Assembly (NCBI GenBank): GCA_001899315.1
Contig: MOYA01000001.1
Coordinates: 869,105-933,104, forward strand
Reading direction: 5' to 3'
Origin: Candidatus Obscuribacter phosphatis
Lineage (GTDB): Bacteria; Cyanobacteriota; Vampirovibrionia; Obscuribacterales; Obscuribacteraceae
Length of the DNA: 64,000 nt
Shown: positions 43,885 to 52,135 of the stretch, in pieces
Layout of the letters: each line of letters opens with the position of its first letter
Numbering within the stretch: position 1 is the first letter of the stretch
Notes under the pieces: model-generated
What the model was told of the DNA's origin: nothing
What the model saw: the letters and a program-made list of their open reading frames with translations, nothing else
The model's database searches: none
Translations under genes and position numbers: made by a program

Positions 43885-43919
43885 AGATCTTTAGTCTTCT
43901 TTGTTGGCTCTTTTTATCT

Positions 43920-44888
43920 TCACATGCCTCCTGGATGAACGTGGGGGCGGAAGTCTACATCAAAGCCGTCATCGGGCTTATAGCCCCGTGCTTCCGCCTC
44001 TTCTTGCTTGAGTTCATCGAGGTCTTCGTCGCTTAGAATCTCGCGGGTAATCAGCACCGAACATGGTGCATAGATAGAAACTGACTGCGAAACACTACCG
44101 AGCAACAGTTTGGTCAAGCCTGTTTTACCATGTGAGCCCATGACGATTAGATCGGCTTGCCAGTCGTCGGCTAGTTCGATAATTACATCGCGGGGATCGC
44201 CGTCAGCTATATGGCGTGTGATATTGGCTGCTCCAAATGCCGCCAAAAGCGGCTGCGCCGCCTCTTCCATTTCTTGATGTGCGGCTCTTCGCAAGTGCTC
44301 GGGATCGATCTCAATATCGGTATCGGCGATACTAAGCAGACGCTCTTTTGTTTCTTGCAAGACCGAAACCAATTTGAAGCGAGTCGAAGAGGGAAAGCCC
44401 AGTCGGCTTAGCCAGCGAGTTGTGGCCCGGCTGTAAATACTGCCGTCGGTGGCAACGATGACACTATGAAAACTGCGGTTCAGTTGCTGGGCCAAATCCT
44501 TCAGGTGAGGCTTGAGCAAGAGCACCGGACAATGGGCTTGGGAAAGTACGCCTTGAGAGACGCTGCCGGTGAGAAGAAGCTCGATGCCTCGGTAGCCCCG
44601 GCTGCCCAAGATAAGCAGGTCGGCCTTCCACTTGCGAGCTTCTTTGATGATGGCATCTTTTGCCTCACCATGGGCGATATCATAAAAGACGCGGCAATGA
44701 GAGAGCTCATTTTGAATATACTGGGCAAGCGCCGCCAGTCGCTCAAGAATTGCGGCATCGTCTTTTCTTAGGGCTGTGAAAATATTGATTTCGGTGCCGT
44801 CAGGCCAGCTCATGCCCAAAATTGTATCGAGAATCTCAATGATGGTTGAGTCTTTACTCTTGGTGTCGATAGCGACCAGAATTCTCAT
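43920..44888 (-). CDS. Tandem universal stress protein (two Usp domains)
   Basis: 322 residues with two UspA-like domains, the first at about 1-130 and the second at about 145-290. Both keep the ATP-binding loop pattern: ILGSRGYRGIELLLTGSVSQGVL and VMGSHGKTGLTKLLLGSVSQSVS. The first strand starts MRILVAIDTKSKDS and the second VIVATDGSIYSRAT. ATP-binding Usp proteins respond to starvation and stress. The start is 1 nt after the stop of the methyltransferase gene, so they form an operon. Confidence 0.92.
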   Translation of the reverse strand: MRILVAIDTKSKDSTIIEILDTILGMSWPDGTEINIFTALRKDDAAILERLAALAQYIQNELSHCRVFYDIAHGEAKDAIIKEARKWKADLLILGSRGYRGIELLLTGSVSQGVLSQAHCPVLLLKPHLKDLAQQLNRSFHSVIVATDGSIYSRATTRWLSRLGFPSSTRFKLVSVLQETKERLLSIADTDIEIDPEHLRRAAHQEMEEAAQPLLAAFGAANITRHIADGDPRDVIIELADDWQADLIVMGSHGKTGLTKLLLGSVSQSVSIYAPCSVLITREILSDEDLDELKQEEAEARGYKPDDGFDVDFRPHVHPGGM

Positions 44889-45671
44889 CTATTTTTCTGT
44901 CTTTTCTTGATTTGCAGATTGGCAAGAGAGAATTAGTCCGTACTGTCTCGGCAGATCAAAACTCTTCTCTAGGGTGAAGCCGGCTCTACCCATTTCATCC
45001 AAGGCCTTTTCTTTGCTGATACGCATCTTTATGGGCGGACCTTCTGGACTTTCGGGCTTAAAGTCGACGATCACAACTTTAGCCTGGTTCGGCAGTTGTG
45101 ACTTCAGTCTCTCGAAGTAAGCCGTGCGATAGTCTAAGTGATGATAGGTGTTGACAATCAAAACCAAGTCGATTTTCTCTGGCAACTTAGGCTGTTGACT
45201 GTCCACAAGCTCTACTTTTAGATTGTTCAAGCCTCTTTTGCTGGCCAGTTCTTTCAGAAACTGCACCATATCAGGTTGGCTATCGAGGGCGTAAACTTCT
45301 CCGTTCTTGAGCTTTTCAGCCAGGCGCCAGGCAAAATAGCCCGTGCCTGCGCCGAGGTCGGCGATTCGCTCATCACCCCTGAGTGCGAGGGCGTCTATAA
45401 CCTGTTCAGGCTTTTGCCAAAGGTCTCTTTTTTTGTCGTCGAACTTGCTTGACCAGTGGTGCGCATTGGAAAAGTCTTTGTGATAACCCTGACCGGCTCC
45501 CTCAATATCAATAGCAAGGGCTGCCGGTTTTGATAAAAGGGCAAGATAGAAGAGTAAAAGGGCTGTCTGACCCAAGGCTACCATGGTCTTCCGGGGCTTT
45601 TCTGAGTCTAGCCGCCTGCAAACTAGGATTTTCATAACTGACTGGCTGATTGGTTTCATTTGCAATTTCAT
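44889..45671 (-). CDS. Class I SAM-dependent methyltransferase with N-terminal hydrophobic segment
   Basis: 260 residues. The SAM-binding motif ADLGAGTGYFAWRLAEKL, the acidic strand VYALDSQPDM and LVLIVNTYHHLDYR are class I. A hydrophobic stretch (ALGQTALLLFYLALLSKPAALAID) precedes the domain and looks like a signal peptide or anchor. Cytosolic methyltransferases rarely have one, so either the enzyme is exported or the true start is internal. The likely substrate is unknown. Usp is encoded directly downstream. Confidence 0.82.
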   Translation of the reverse strand: MKLQMKPISQSVMKILVCRRLDSEKPRKTMVALGQTALLLFYLALLSKPAALAIDIEGAGQGYHKDFSNAHHWSSKFDDKKRDLWQKPEQVIDALALRGDERIADLGAGTGYFAWRLAEKLKNGEVYALDSQPDMVQFLKELASKRGLNNLKVELVDSQQPKLPEKIDLVLIVNTYHHLDYRTAYFERLKSQLPNQAKVVIVDFKPESPEGPPIKMRISKEKALDEMGRAGFTLEKSFDLPRQYGLILSCQSANQEKTEK

Positions 45672-45744
45672 TCTTCTGGACGAGACGCTGCCGACCTGAA
45701 GATTTTAATATAGTCAAAGCAATTCAGTAAATTATGAGACAAAC

Positions 45745-46974
45745 ATGCTGAAAGTTATCTATGCCCGACTATCTAAAGCAGCCGGTTCATTCTGGGCTCT
45801 CTCTCTGGGTTTTCTTCTCTTCTGTTCATTCAGTTGGGTTGCCGCTAGACCCGGTACGGCGCCAGAGATAGAGCAGTCGGCGTCTGCAGATAAAGACGAC
45901 TATTTTTATCTGCCCAGTAAGACTTATAAAGCCGCCTTTCCTACTTTAGACAGCCAAGCCGGTGAGAAAGTCTTCAAAAGCCGCGGATGTATGAATTGTC
46001 ATTCTCTATTTGATGGGGGCAAGCTAAAGGGTGGCAAGATAGGACCAATGTTGTCAGGCATAGGGGCTCATTTGACTTGCGATCAAATAATCGCTCGTAT
46101 TTCGGAAAAGCGAGAGCATACTCTCATGGAAAGTATTCAAATGAGTCATGTATTGCTGAGTTCAGCCGATGCCCGCTTAATTGCTTCTTACTTGCTCACC
46201 TTGCCCGAGCCGGACCGCGAACTATTGGTGCAGTCACATTTACCAGCTAAAACTTCAGGAGCTAAAGCTTCAGGAGATAAAGCTTCAGGTAAATCAAAGA
46301 ACAGCTCAACAGACAAGATTTCAGATAAGTCAGCTAAAGATATGTCAGCTTCAGATAAGTCTTTGGTGGAGTCTCAAGAGCGGTCTTCGCCGATGCAAGC
46401 TAAAGTTACTGCTCAATCAATTGAAAAGGGTGCCAAGCTTTTCTTTGAGAAAGGCTGTATGGCTTGTCACAGCGTGGAGGGCAGAGGCGGAAGGTTCGCG
46501 CCGCCCCTGGACGGGGTGTCTAAGTTGGGACGGAGCCTTGTCGAGCGGAAGATAGGAGCAGGAGCTAATTTGACCAAAACCAGCAAAGCTGGCTTGGTGA
46601 AAATGCCTGCTTTTGCCCTGAAGACCGATGAACTGAAATCATTGACCGACTATCTTATTTCTTTGCCGCCGTTAGAGTATCAAGCGGCGCCGCAATCAAA
46701 GAGGTCGGAAGAAGGGCGGGCTCTTTTTGCCAAATATCAATGCAGTGGCTGTCATGCCATTTCTGGTGGTGACAGCAAGCTGGGACCGAATCTCGCCGGT
46801 ATAGGCGGGCACAGGGGGCGGCAGTGGCTTACTTTTCGCTTGCTCAGTCCGGAAGAACAAAGTAAGCAGTTCCCTGAGATTTTCGGCAGTGGCAGGGCTG
46901 GTGCCTTGATGCCGCACCAAGCCATATCTAAAGATGAAGCAGAAAAGATAGTCGATTATCTCTTCACTCTCTAG
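45745..46974 (+). CDS. Triheme c-type cytochrome
   Basis: 409 residues with a signal peptide (WALSLGFLLFCSFSWVAA) and three cytochrome c domains, each with one heme site: CMNCH (C82-H86), CMACH (C238-H242) and CSGCH (C333-H337). Domains one and two are separated by a low-complexity Lys/Ser/Asp linker (about 160-205) with SGDKASGKS-type repeats. It probably shuttles electrons in the periplasm. No oxidase genes lie nearby. A TATGAG hexamer ends 6 nt before the ATG; no Shine-Dalgarno. Confidence 0.92.
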   Translation: MLKVIYARLSKAAGSFWALSLGFLLFCSFSWVAARPGTAPEIEQSASADKDDYFYLPSKTYKAAFPTLDSQAGEKVFKSRGCMNCHSLFDGGKLKGGKIGPMLSGIGAHLTCDQIIARISEKREHTLMESIQMSHVLLSSADARLIASYLLTLPEPDRELLVQSHLPAKTSGAKASGDKASGKSKNSSTDKISDKSAKDMSASDKSLVESQERSSPMQAKVTAQSIEKGAKLFFEKGCMACHSVEGRGGRFAPPLDGVSKLGRSLVERKIGAGANLTKTSKAGLVKMPAFALKTDELKSLTDYLISLPPLEYQAAPQSKRSEEGRALFAKYQCSGCHAISGGDSKLGPNLAGIGGHRGRQWLTFRLLSPEEQSKQFPEIFGSGRAGALMPHQAISKDEAEKIVDYLFTL

Positions 46975-46985
46975 CTAATTGCAGG

Positions 46986-47741
46986 CTATTTCTTTTCTTT
47001 GTCGTCGAGCAGCATGGGCACATTGTCATCTACAACTTCGGCGTCGATAGCATCATCAGCTGAGTTTTGAACAATTAGCTTGGGCTTGCCTTCGTCTTTA
47101 GATTCAACTTTGGCTTTGAGCAAGGCTAACTCTTGGTCGACCTCACTCAGCTGGTCAAGGGCTTTCAGCTGTTCCATATTGGTTGAAATGCCTCGCATTT
47201 CCTGTAGGGCTTCATTCTTAATTTCTTTAGCCCTGATTTTTTCTTCCCATTTGTCCATGCTTGAGGTGCCTGTGCCGCTAGCCAGCTCATTGGCTTTAGC
47301 GATGGCATCCGAACCTTTCGACCGCGCTTGCATGGCTTGTTTCTTACGCTGGAAATCTTTTTGCTGCAGTTCCAATTCACCATAACGGCGCTTCAGATCG
47401 GCTGATGCTTTCTTTTGCTCTGTGAGCTGGGCTGTGAGACTTTCTTGATGTTTGGTCAACTCGACCTTCTTCAAGATACATTGTCTAGCTACTTCATCGT
47501 TGTTTTGCCCGACTGCCAAGGCGGCACGTTTTTCCCAGCTTTGCTTTTCTTCTTCCGCTTTCTTGAGCTGCTGTTCCAGCATCTTTTCATTGGTTATAGA
47601 AGCGGTGAGAGCCTCTTGTACTTTCTTCACACTCGAATCCAGTTCCATCTGGGCTTGCTCAGCCAGAATCTCCGGTGTTTCCATCTTGCTGACACCGGCA
47701 TTGAACATGGCTTTGAATATATTCATGAGGCGGTCGAACAC
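46986..47741 (-). CDS. PspA/IM30 family protein
   Basis: 251 residues, nearly all helical coiled coil, with the PspA start MFDRLMNIFKAMFNAGVSKMETPEILAEQAQMEL. PspA/Vipp1 proteins assemble on inner membranes and protect them under stress. The C-terminal 40 residues are acidic (DDAIDAEVVDDNVPMLLDDKEKK). It converges on the cytochrome gene and is 12 nt after the PPK2 gene, so it shares that operon. Confidence 0.9.
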   Translation of the reverse strand: MFDRLMNIFKAMFNAGVSKMETPEILAEQAQMELDSSVKKVQEALTASITNEKMLEQQLKKAEEEKQSWEKRAALAVGQNNDEVARQCILKKVELTKHQESLTAQLTEQKKASADLKRRYGELELQQKDFQRKKQAMQARSKGSDAIAKANELASGTGTSSMDKWEEKIRAKEIKNEALQEMRGISTNMEQLKALDQLSEVDQELALLKAKVESKDEGKPKLIVQNSADDAIDAEVVDDNVPMLLDDKEKK

Positions 47742-47753
47742 AATCCTTCTCCT

Positions 47754-48671
47754 TTATTTCTTCTCCGACTGGAGCATCAATTTTGCTTTCTCTAAGTTCT
47801 TGAGCTGATCCTTCTCCAACTGTGGATATCTGAGATCAAGTTTTTCCAGGGTTTTAACTATGGCTGCAATAACAACCAAGCGTGTAAACCACTTATTGTC
47901 TGCCGGCACGACATACCAGGGTGCCTCTTCGCTTGCGGTTCCGGCAATCGCCTCTTGATAGGCTTTAGCATAGTCCTTCCAGTATCCTCTCTCTTCGACG
48001 TCGGCGGAGGAGAATTTCCAATTCTTTTCAGGTACATCGATACGAGCGAGAAACCGTTTCTTTTGTTCTTGCTTACTGAGATTGAGATAGAACTTGAGGA
48101 CAACAACACCATTGCGACTCAAATAACGTTCGAAGGCTTTTATGTCTTGCAGTCTCTCATCCCAAATTTTCTTTGTTATCAGTCGCTCGGGGATTTTTTC
48201 CTTTTGCAAAAGCTGATCATGCACCCGAACCACCAAAACTTCTTCATAATAAGAGCGATTGAAAATACCGATTCGTCCCCTCTCAGGCAGGCATTTCATA
48301 TAGCGCCACATGAAATCATGGTCCAGATCTTCGCTGCTCGGCTGCTTAAAAGAGTAGACTTGGCAGCCTTGGGGATTGACCCCTGACATTACATGCTTGA
48401 TTGTGCCGTCTTTACCGGCTGCGTCCATAGCTTGGAAGACGCACAGCAAGGCGTACTTGTCCTGGGCATAGAGTCTGTCCTGAAGTTCTGATAACCAGTC
48501 GACTCCTCTGACAAGCAGTTCTTGCGCTCTTTCCTTACCCTCTTCCATTCCGTCTGTGCTGGAAGGGTCGAAATCCTGCAGTTTGAAGCCATCTCCCGAG
48601 TCTACGCGGTAGTTTACTAGGAGTTTTTCCAGGTCTTTGAGATGAGCTTTTCGGTCTTTTCCTTTGGACAT
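47754..48671 (-). CDS. ppk2: Polyphosphate kinase 2 family, polyphosphate:nucleotide phosphotransferase
   Basis: 305 residues, single-domain PPK2. Walker A is FQAMDAAGKDGTIKHV, the second motif GRIGIFNRSYYEEVLVVRVH, and the lid-region arginines are present. The MSGVNPQGCQV start after Walker A resembles class III-like enzymes that phosphorylate AMP/ADP with polyphosphate. It uses polyphosphate to make nucleoside di- or triphosphates. It heads a two-gene operon with pspA. ATG with a GGA-rich region upstream. Confidence 0.92.
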   Translation of the reverse strand: MSKGKDRKAHLKDLEKLLVNYRVDSGDGFKLQDFDPSSTDGMEEGKERAQELLVRGVDWLSELQDRLYAQDKYALLCVFQAMDAAGKDGTIKHVMSGVNPQGCQVYSFKQPSSEDLDHDFMWRYMKCLPERGRIGIFNRSYYEEVLVVRVHDQLLQKEKIPERLITKKIWDERLQDIKAFERYLSRNGVVVLKFYLNLSKQEQKKRFLARIDVPEKNWKFSSADVEERGYWKDYAKAYQEAIAGTASEEAPWYVVPADNKWFTRLVVIAAIVKTLEKLDLRYPQLEKDQLKNLEKAKLMLQSEKK

Positions 48672-48858
48672 TTGGTCCTCCCAGTTTGCTATGCCTCGCC
48701 TGGGCGCTCGCTAACCTAAATAGTATTAGATTAAAGGAGATAATTAAGCGTCGGATTATCGGCTGGCAATTGTGGGTATTGGTTAAAAGGAAAAGGAGGC
48801 AAGCGCGAAGCTTTGGGGGCGGTAGAGTCCGAAAAGATAGATGGAAGCTTAAGGCAGA

Positions 48859-50463
48859 ATGTACAGACCAAAGAAAGACAATACATTGCCTCCTCTCCGG
48901 ATGGATCCGCTCTCTAGGATGCCGGATGTAGAACACTTGACTGAGGCTCTAGACCAGGCTCGAAACAACGAAGGTCGCCTGGTGGAATTAACCTGGCCAA
49001 AGCCCGGGCATAATTTGCAGCTCTTGCTTACTGTCATTTTCATTGCCGGAGGTGGAGACCCACTCTGGACCTTTGGTGAGCGTGAAATTCGTCAGCCCAT
49101 CAATGAACTGTGGCGTTATGCCTCAGGAGATCCTACCTTGATTTACAATTTGGTGTTGGCGGAATGCACCGGTGAGGTCGTTGCTAACGACGACGGGTCG
49201 CAGCAGGTGGTTCTAGACGCTTCCAAGTTCACTTCCAACACAACCAGCTCTTACAGCACTTCCTTGCTCGGTATGCAGGCAACATCGGGCACTCGCTATC
49301 CTGTGGTCAATACAAGCAAGTCGACTCGAGATGCCACTATGGAAGGGCAGCTCGAAGACATGTCCATTCCCAACCTTTTGCAATCGATAGTGATGGCTAA
49401 AATGACTGGACGTCTATTTGTCGATGCCGGCAATGCTGCTTCCGAACTCTTCTTTGAAGATGGTGTGCTCCTGCATGCCAGCGCCCTTGATGTGGCTGGG
49501 GATCAGGCTCTTATGGAACTAGTCACTTGGGAAAAGGGCAAGTTCTACTTTTATCGCGACGAGAAAACAATTCAGCGCACCATCGGTCGCAGACTTGATG
49601 CCATATTGATGGAAGGCATCACCCTTCTAGACCAGAGTAAGTTCCTCATGGAACAGGGACTGAAGATGGAGTCGTATCTAGATAAGAAGTATCCCAATCT
49701 CAGCGAGTCGGAATTTGATGGACGTGTCAGTGCTGGAGCGCCCGTGCCGGCTGAACTGCAGAAACAGTTCTATATAGCCCTTGACGGTTGCACCAGCCTT
49801 TTTGATTTACTGCGCCGCAAACCAATGGTCAAAAAAGACTGGGTCGCTATTATCTTCAACTTGGTACAGTGCGATCTAATCACTATTGCCAAAAAGCCTT
49901 CCAAGATAGATAAGACCTCATTCCTCGAGTCTTCCTTAATTGATAAAGCCGCTATAGAAAGAGTGCGCACTCTTCTTGCTCGACCTGAAACCGGCATTGT
50001 GTCCTATCCAAATTTTCACTTCTTTCTTGATCAGGAATTCACTCGCTATCAGTTATATAAGGTGCCTTGTTCACTTATAGTATTCGAACTGCGCATGCTT
50101 TTACCAAATAGTCTTGAACCACTTTCGATACCAGCGATGAAAGAAGCTGCTTCTCGGATTCGGGGAATGCTCAGTCCCTTGGACGTTTTTGCTCATTTTG
50201 AGACGATCTCTTATGCAATTTTGCTGCCGAATACCGAACCTGCCTCGGCTGCGATGCTGGCTCATAGAATTCTTGAGAATCTTCGCGGTCCTTTGCTGCC
50301 AGGTGTAGATAATCTGGCGATGGCTTTTGGTGTAGCAGGTATTCCTGAGGATTGCAGAGATATGGGTCTTTTGGTCAGCGCAGCCAAGGCGTCTAAACTG
50401 GTGGCTCAAAGAAACAACTATCCCATCGTGATGTTCAAGGATATGCAGGCTCCCAACGCCTGA
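48859..50463 (+). CDS. DUF4388 (PATAN-type) protein with degenerate GGDEF-like C-terminus
   Basis: 534 residues. The N-terminal 150 residues have no recognised family. Residues about 160-260 are a DUF4388/PATAN domain (GQLEDMSIPNLLQSIVMAKMTGRLFVDAGNAASELFFEDGVLLHA, ALMELVTWEKGKFYFYRDE). A helical middle follows. The last 150 residues resemble a GGDEF fold (CSLIVFELRMLLPNS...SYAILLPNTEPASAAMLAHRILENL...AFGVAGIPEDC) with FAHFETIS in place of GGDEF. PATAN domains occur in cyanobacterial response-regulator (PatA) proteins. Probably a cytosolic signalling protein. Its 5' end is divergent from ppk2. Confidence 0.75.
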   Translation: MYRPKKDNTLPPLRMDPLSRMPDVEHLTEALDQARNNEGRLVELTWPKPGHNLQLLLTVIFIAGGGDPLWTFGEREIRQPINELWRYASGDPTLIYNLVLAECTGEVVANDDGSQQVVLDASKFTSNTTSSYSTSLLGMQATSGTRYPVVNTSKSTRDATMEGQLEDMSIPNLLQSIVMAKMTGRLFVDAGNAASELFFEDGVLLHASALDVAGDQALMELVTWEKGKFYFYRDEKTIQRTIGRRLDAILMEGITLLDQSKFLMEQGLKMESYLDKKYPNLSESEFDGRVSAGAPVPAELQKQFYIALDGCTSLFDLLRRKPMVKKDWVAIIFNLVQCDLITIAKKPSKIDKTSFLESSLIDKAAIERVRTLLARPETGIVSYPNFHFFLDQEFTRYQLYKVPCSLIVFELRMLLPNSLEPLSIPAMKEAASRIRGMLSPLDVFAHFETISYAILLPNTEPASAAMLAHRILENLRGPLLPGVDNLAMAFGVAGIPEDCRDMGLLVSAAKASKLVAQRNNYPIVMFKDMQAPNA

Positions 50464-50510
50464 GATTGATCTTGACTAGATAAATTTCGATTTACCCTCT
50501 CTAAATCTTT

Positions 50511-50563
50511 CTTGCTTGTTGTTGATGCCCTTGTGAGGGGAGCCTTAACAACTAAGCAAGGAG
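50511..50563 (+). promoter_or_regulatory. Predicted 5' leader hairpin overlapping the ribosome site
   Basis: Left arm CTTGCTTGTTGTT (50511-50523) can pair with right arm AACAACTAAGCAAG (50547-50560) with one bulged A; an inner CCC/GGG pairing is possible. The right arm overlaps the AAGGAG site (50558-50563) of the subtilase gene, so opening the stem could be needed for translation. Confidence 0.45.
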
Positions 50564-50573
50564 TAATTCTTAT

Positions 50574-51920
50574 ATGTTTCGCAGGAAAGTGTCAGTTTTT
50601 GTTGCAGGTATTCTTGCTCTTTCATCCAGTTTGCCGGCTCTTTGCGCAGATATACAGCTAAAGAATCCGACTAACAAACCTTTTAACAGACCTAAAGTCC
50701 AGGCTCCAACCTGGCAGGACGACATATTACTAGTCATGCCTGATATGAAGGCTGATAAAGACGAAGTAAATGAAGCGCTACAAGATGTCCACGGTACCGT
50801 CGTGGCTACACTCGGCGACGCGCGCCTGAAGATGTTAGTAGTCAAATGCGAAAAAGGTCAGTTCGCCAAAACAGAAGAAAAACTGACCAAAGACAAGAAG
50901 CATTTCAAGGCAATAGGTAGGAATTATAGATTCGCTGCTAATGTCGTTCCCAACGATCCTCAGTTTCCCAATAGTTGGCATTTGACCGCGATGAATTGCC
51001 CCAAGGCTTGGGATACATCCAAGGGTGGCGCCAAAATCGCCGTTCTAGATTCGGGCTGTCAGGCTGCAGTTGCAGACCTCTCTGGAAAGGTTGAGAAGGG
51101 TTTCGACGCAAATACACCAGCTGCAAAAGCTCTTGGCGCCATACTTATGGCTTCCGGCAGTCTTCCCGGCGTAACCGATCTTGCCGGCGCCATCGCTGCT
51201 GAGGCTTCATCAGGCGCTAATACCGATCAGAATGGCCATGGTACATGGGTTGCATCTGCCGCTGTTGCCGCCATGAATAATAATGCTGTTACTGCGGGAA
51301 TTGCTCCCAATTCAACAGTCTATCCTATAAGAATCGCTGATGCTGCATATGGTGGCACCGCAATGACCGATGATCTTTCAGTCGCCTGCGCCATGTTCAA
51401 GGTGTTCACTTCTGGAGCGAGAATTGTCAATCTGTCCTATGGTGGACCGTACTACGGCTTTCATAATCCAGCAATCCATGCACCGTTGCATCAAATTTTC
51501 TCTGAGTTTTATTATGCCAGGCAGGGTTTGATATTCCTGTCAGCTGGCAACGATGCCATATTTGATGGTACTCCCAATTGTCCTTATATAAATATGGTTT
51601 CTGCTATTGACAGCAGCGGAACACTCGCAAACTTTTCCAACTACGGCACCATGGTTGATTTTACTGCTCCTGGTAAAGGAATCGTGGTTAGCGATGTGAA
51701 TGGTTCAGACAAGACAGTAGATGGCACTTCTTTCTCCAGTCCAATCGTTGCTGGTGTTGCCGCTCTGATACTGAGCAAGAATCCACTTCTTCCTAACGTG
51801 GCAGTGGAGCAAATCTTGCGTAAGAGTTGTGTCAATTCGACGCCTGGGTGGAATCCTTACTTCGGCTGGGGTATGCCAGATGCCAAAAAAGCAGTGGAAA
51901 TGGCTACGTTAGGACTCTAG
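50574..51920 (+). CDS. Secreted subtilisin-like serine protease (S8)
   Basis: 448 residues with a signal peptide (VSVFVAGILALSSSLPALCAD), an I9-like propeptide region (QDVHGTVVATLGDARLKMLVVKCEKGQ) and a subtilase domain. Catalytic residues: Asp159 (VLDSGC), His222 (GHGTWVAS) and Ser386 (GTSFSSP). Predicted to be processed and act in the envelope or outside. AAGGAG is 10 nt before the ATG and lies in a foldable leader. A strong terminator follows. Confidence 0.95.
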   Translation: MFRRKVSVFVAGILALSSSLPALCADIQLKNPTNKPFNRPKVQAPTWQDDILLVMPDMKADKDEVNEALQDVHGTVVATLGDARLKMLVVKCEKGQFAKTEEKLTKDKKHFKAIGRNYRFAANVVPNDPQFPNSWHLTAMNCPKAWDTSKGGAKIAVLDSGCQAAVADLSGKVEKGFDANTPAAKALGAILMASGSLPGVTDLAGAIAAEASSGANTDQNGHGTWVASAAVAAMNNNAVTAGIAPNSTVYPIRIADAAYGGTAMTDDLSVACAMFKVFTSGARIVNLSYGGPYYGFHNPAIHAPLHQIFSEFYYARQGLIFLSAGNDAIFDGTPNCPYINMVSAIDSSGTLANFSNYGTMVDFTAPGKGIVVSDVNGSDKTVDGTSFSSPIVAGVAALILSKNPLLPNVAVEQILRKSCVNSTPGWNPYFGWGMPDAKKAVEMATLGL

Positions 51921-51944
51921 GTTTTTCCCGTGAGAGACGCCAGC

Positions 51945-51973
51945 AGAGGAGGGCTTAATCGCCCTCCTCTTTG
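51945..51973 (+). terminator. Rho-independent terminator of the subtilase gene
   Basis: Ten-bp stem AGAGGAGGGC / GCCCTCCTCT with loop TTAATC, then TTT. Confidence 0.85.
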
Positions 51974-52026
51974 CATTGGGGCGAATCAACTGGAAGAGAA
52001 AATTTCGAAGGAAAATTCAGTATTTC

Positions 52027-52052
52027 AAAACAAACCGATATCGGTTTGTTTT
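52027..52052. promoter_or_regulatory. 26-bp perfect palindrome upstream of the transposase-derived gene
   Basis: Half-site AAAACAAACCGAT followed by its exact complement ATCGGTTTGTTTT. It lies 84 bp before the start at 52136. The core ACCGATATCGGT is shared with 54864-54889; the flank CAA replaces TGA symmetrically. It may be an operator or an RNA hairpin. Confidence 0.6.
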
Positions 52053-52135
52053 TGCACATAAATTCTCCGAAAATTTTTGAACTTTTTGCCCTCCGATTAC
52101 GTTTATAGATATGTGAGGGTTCGGAGACTATCTAT

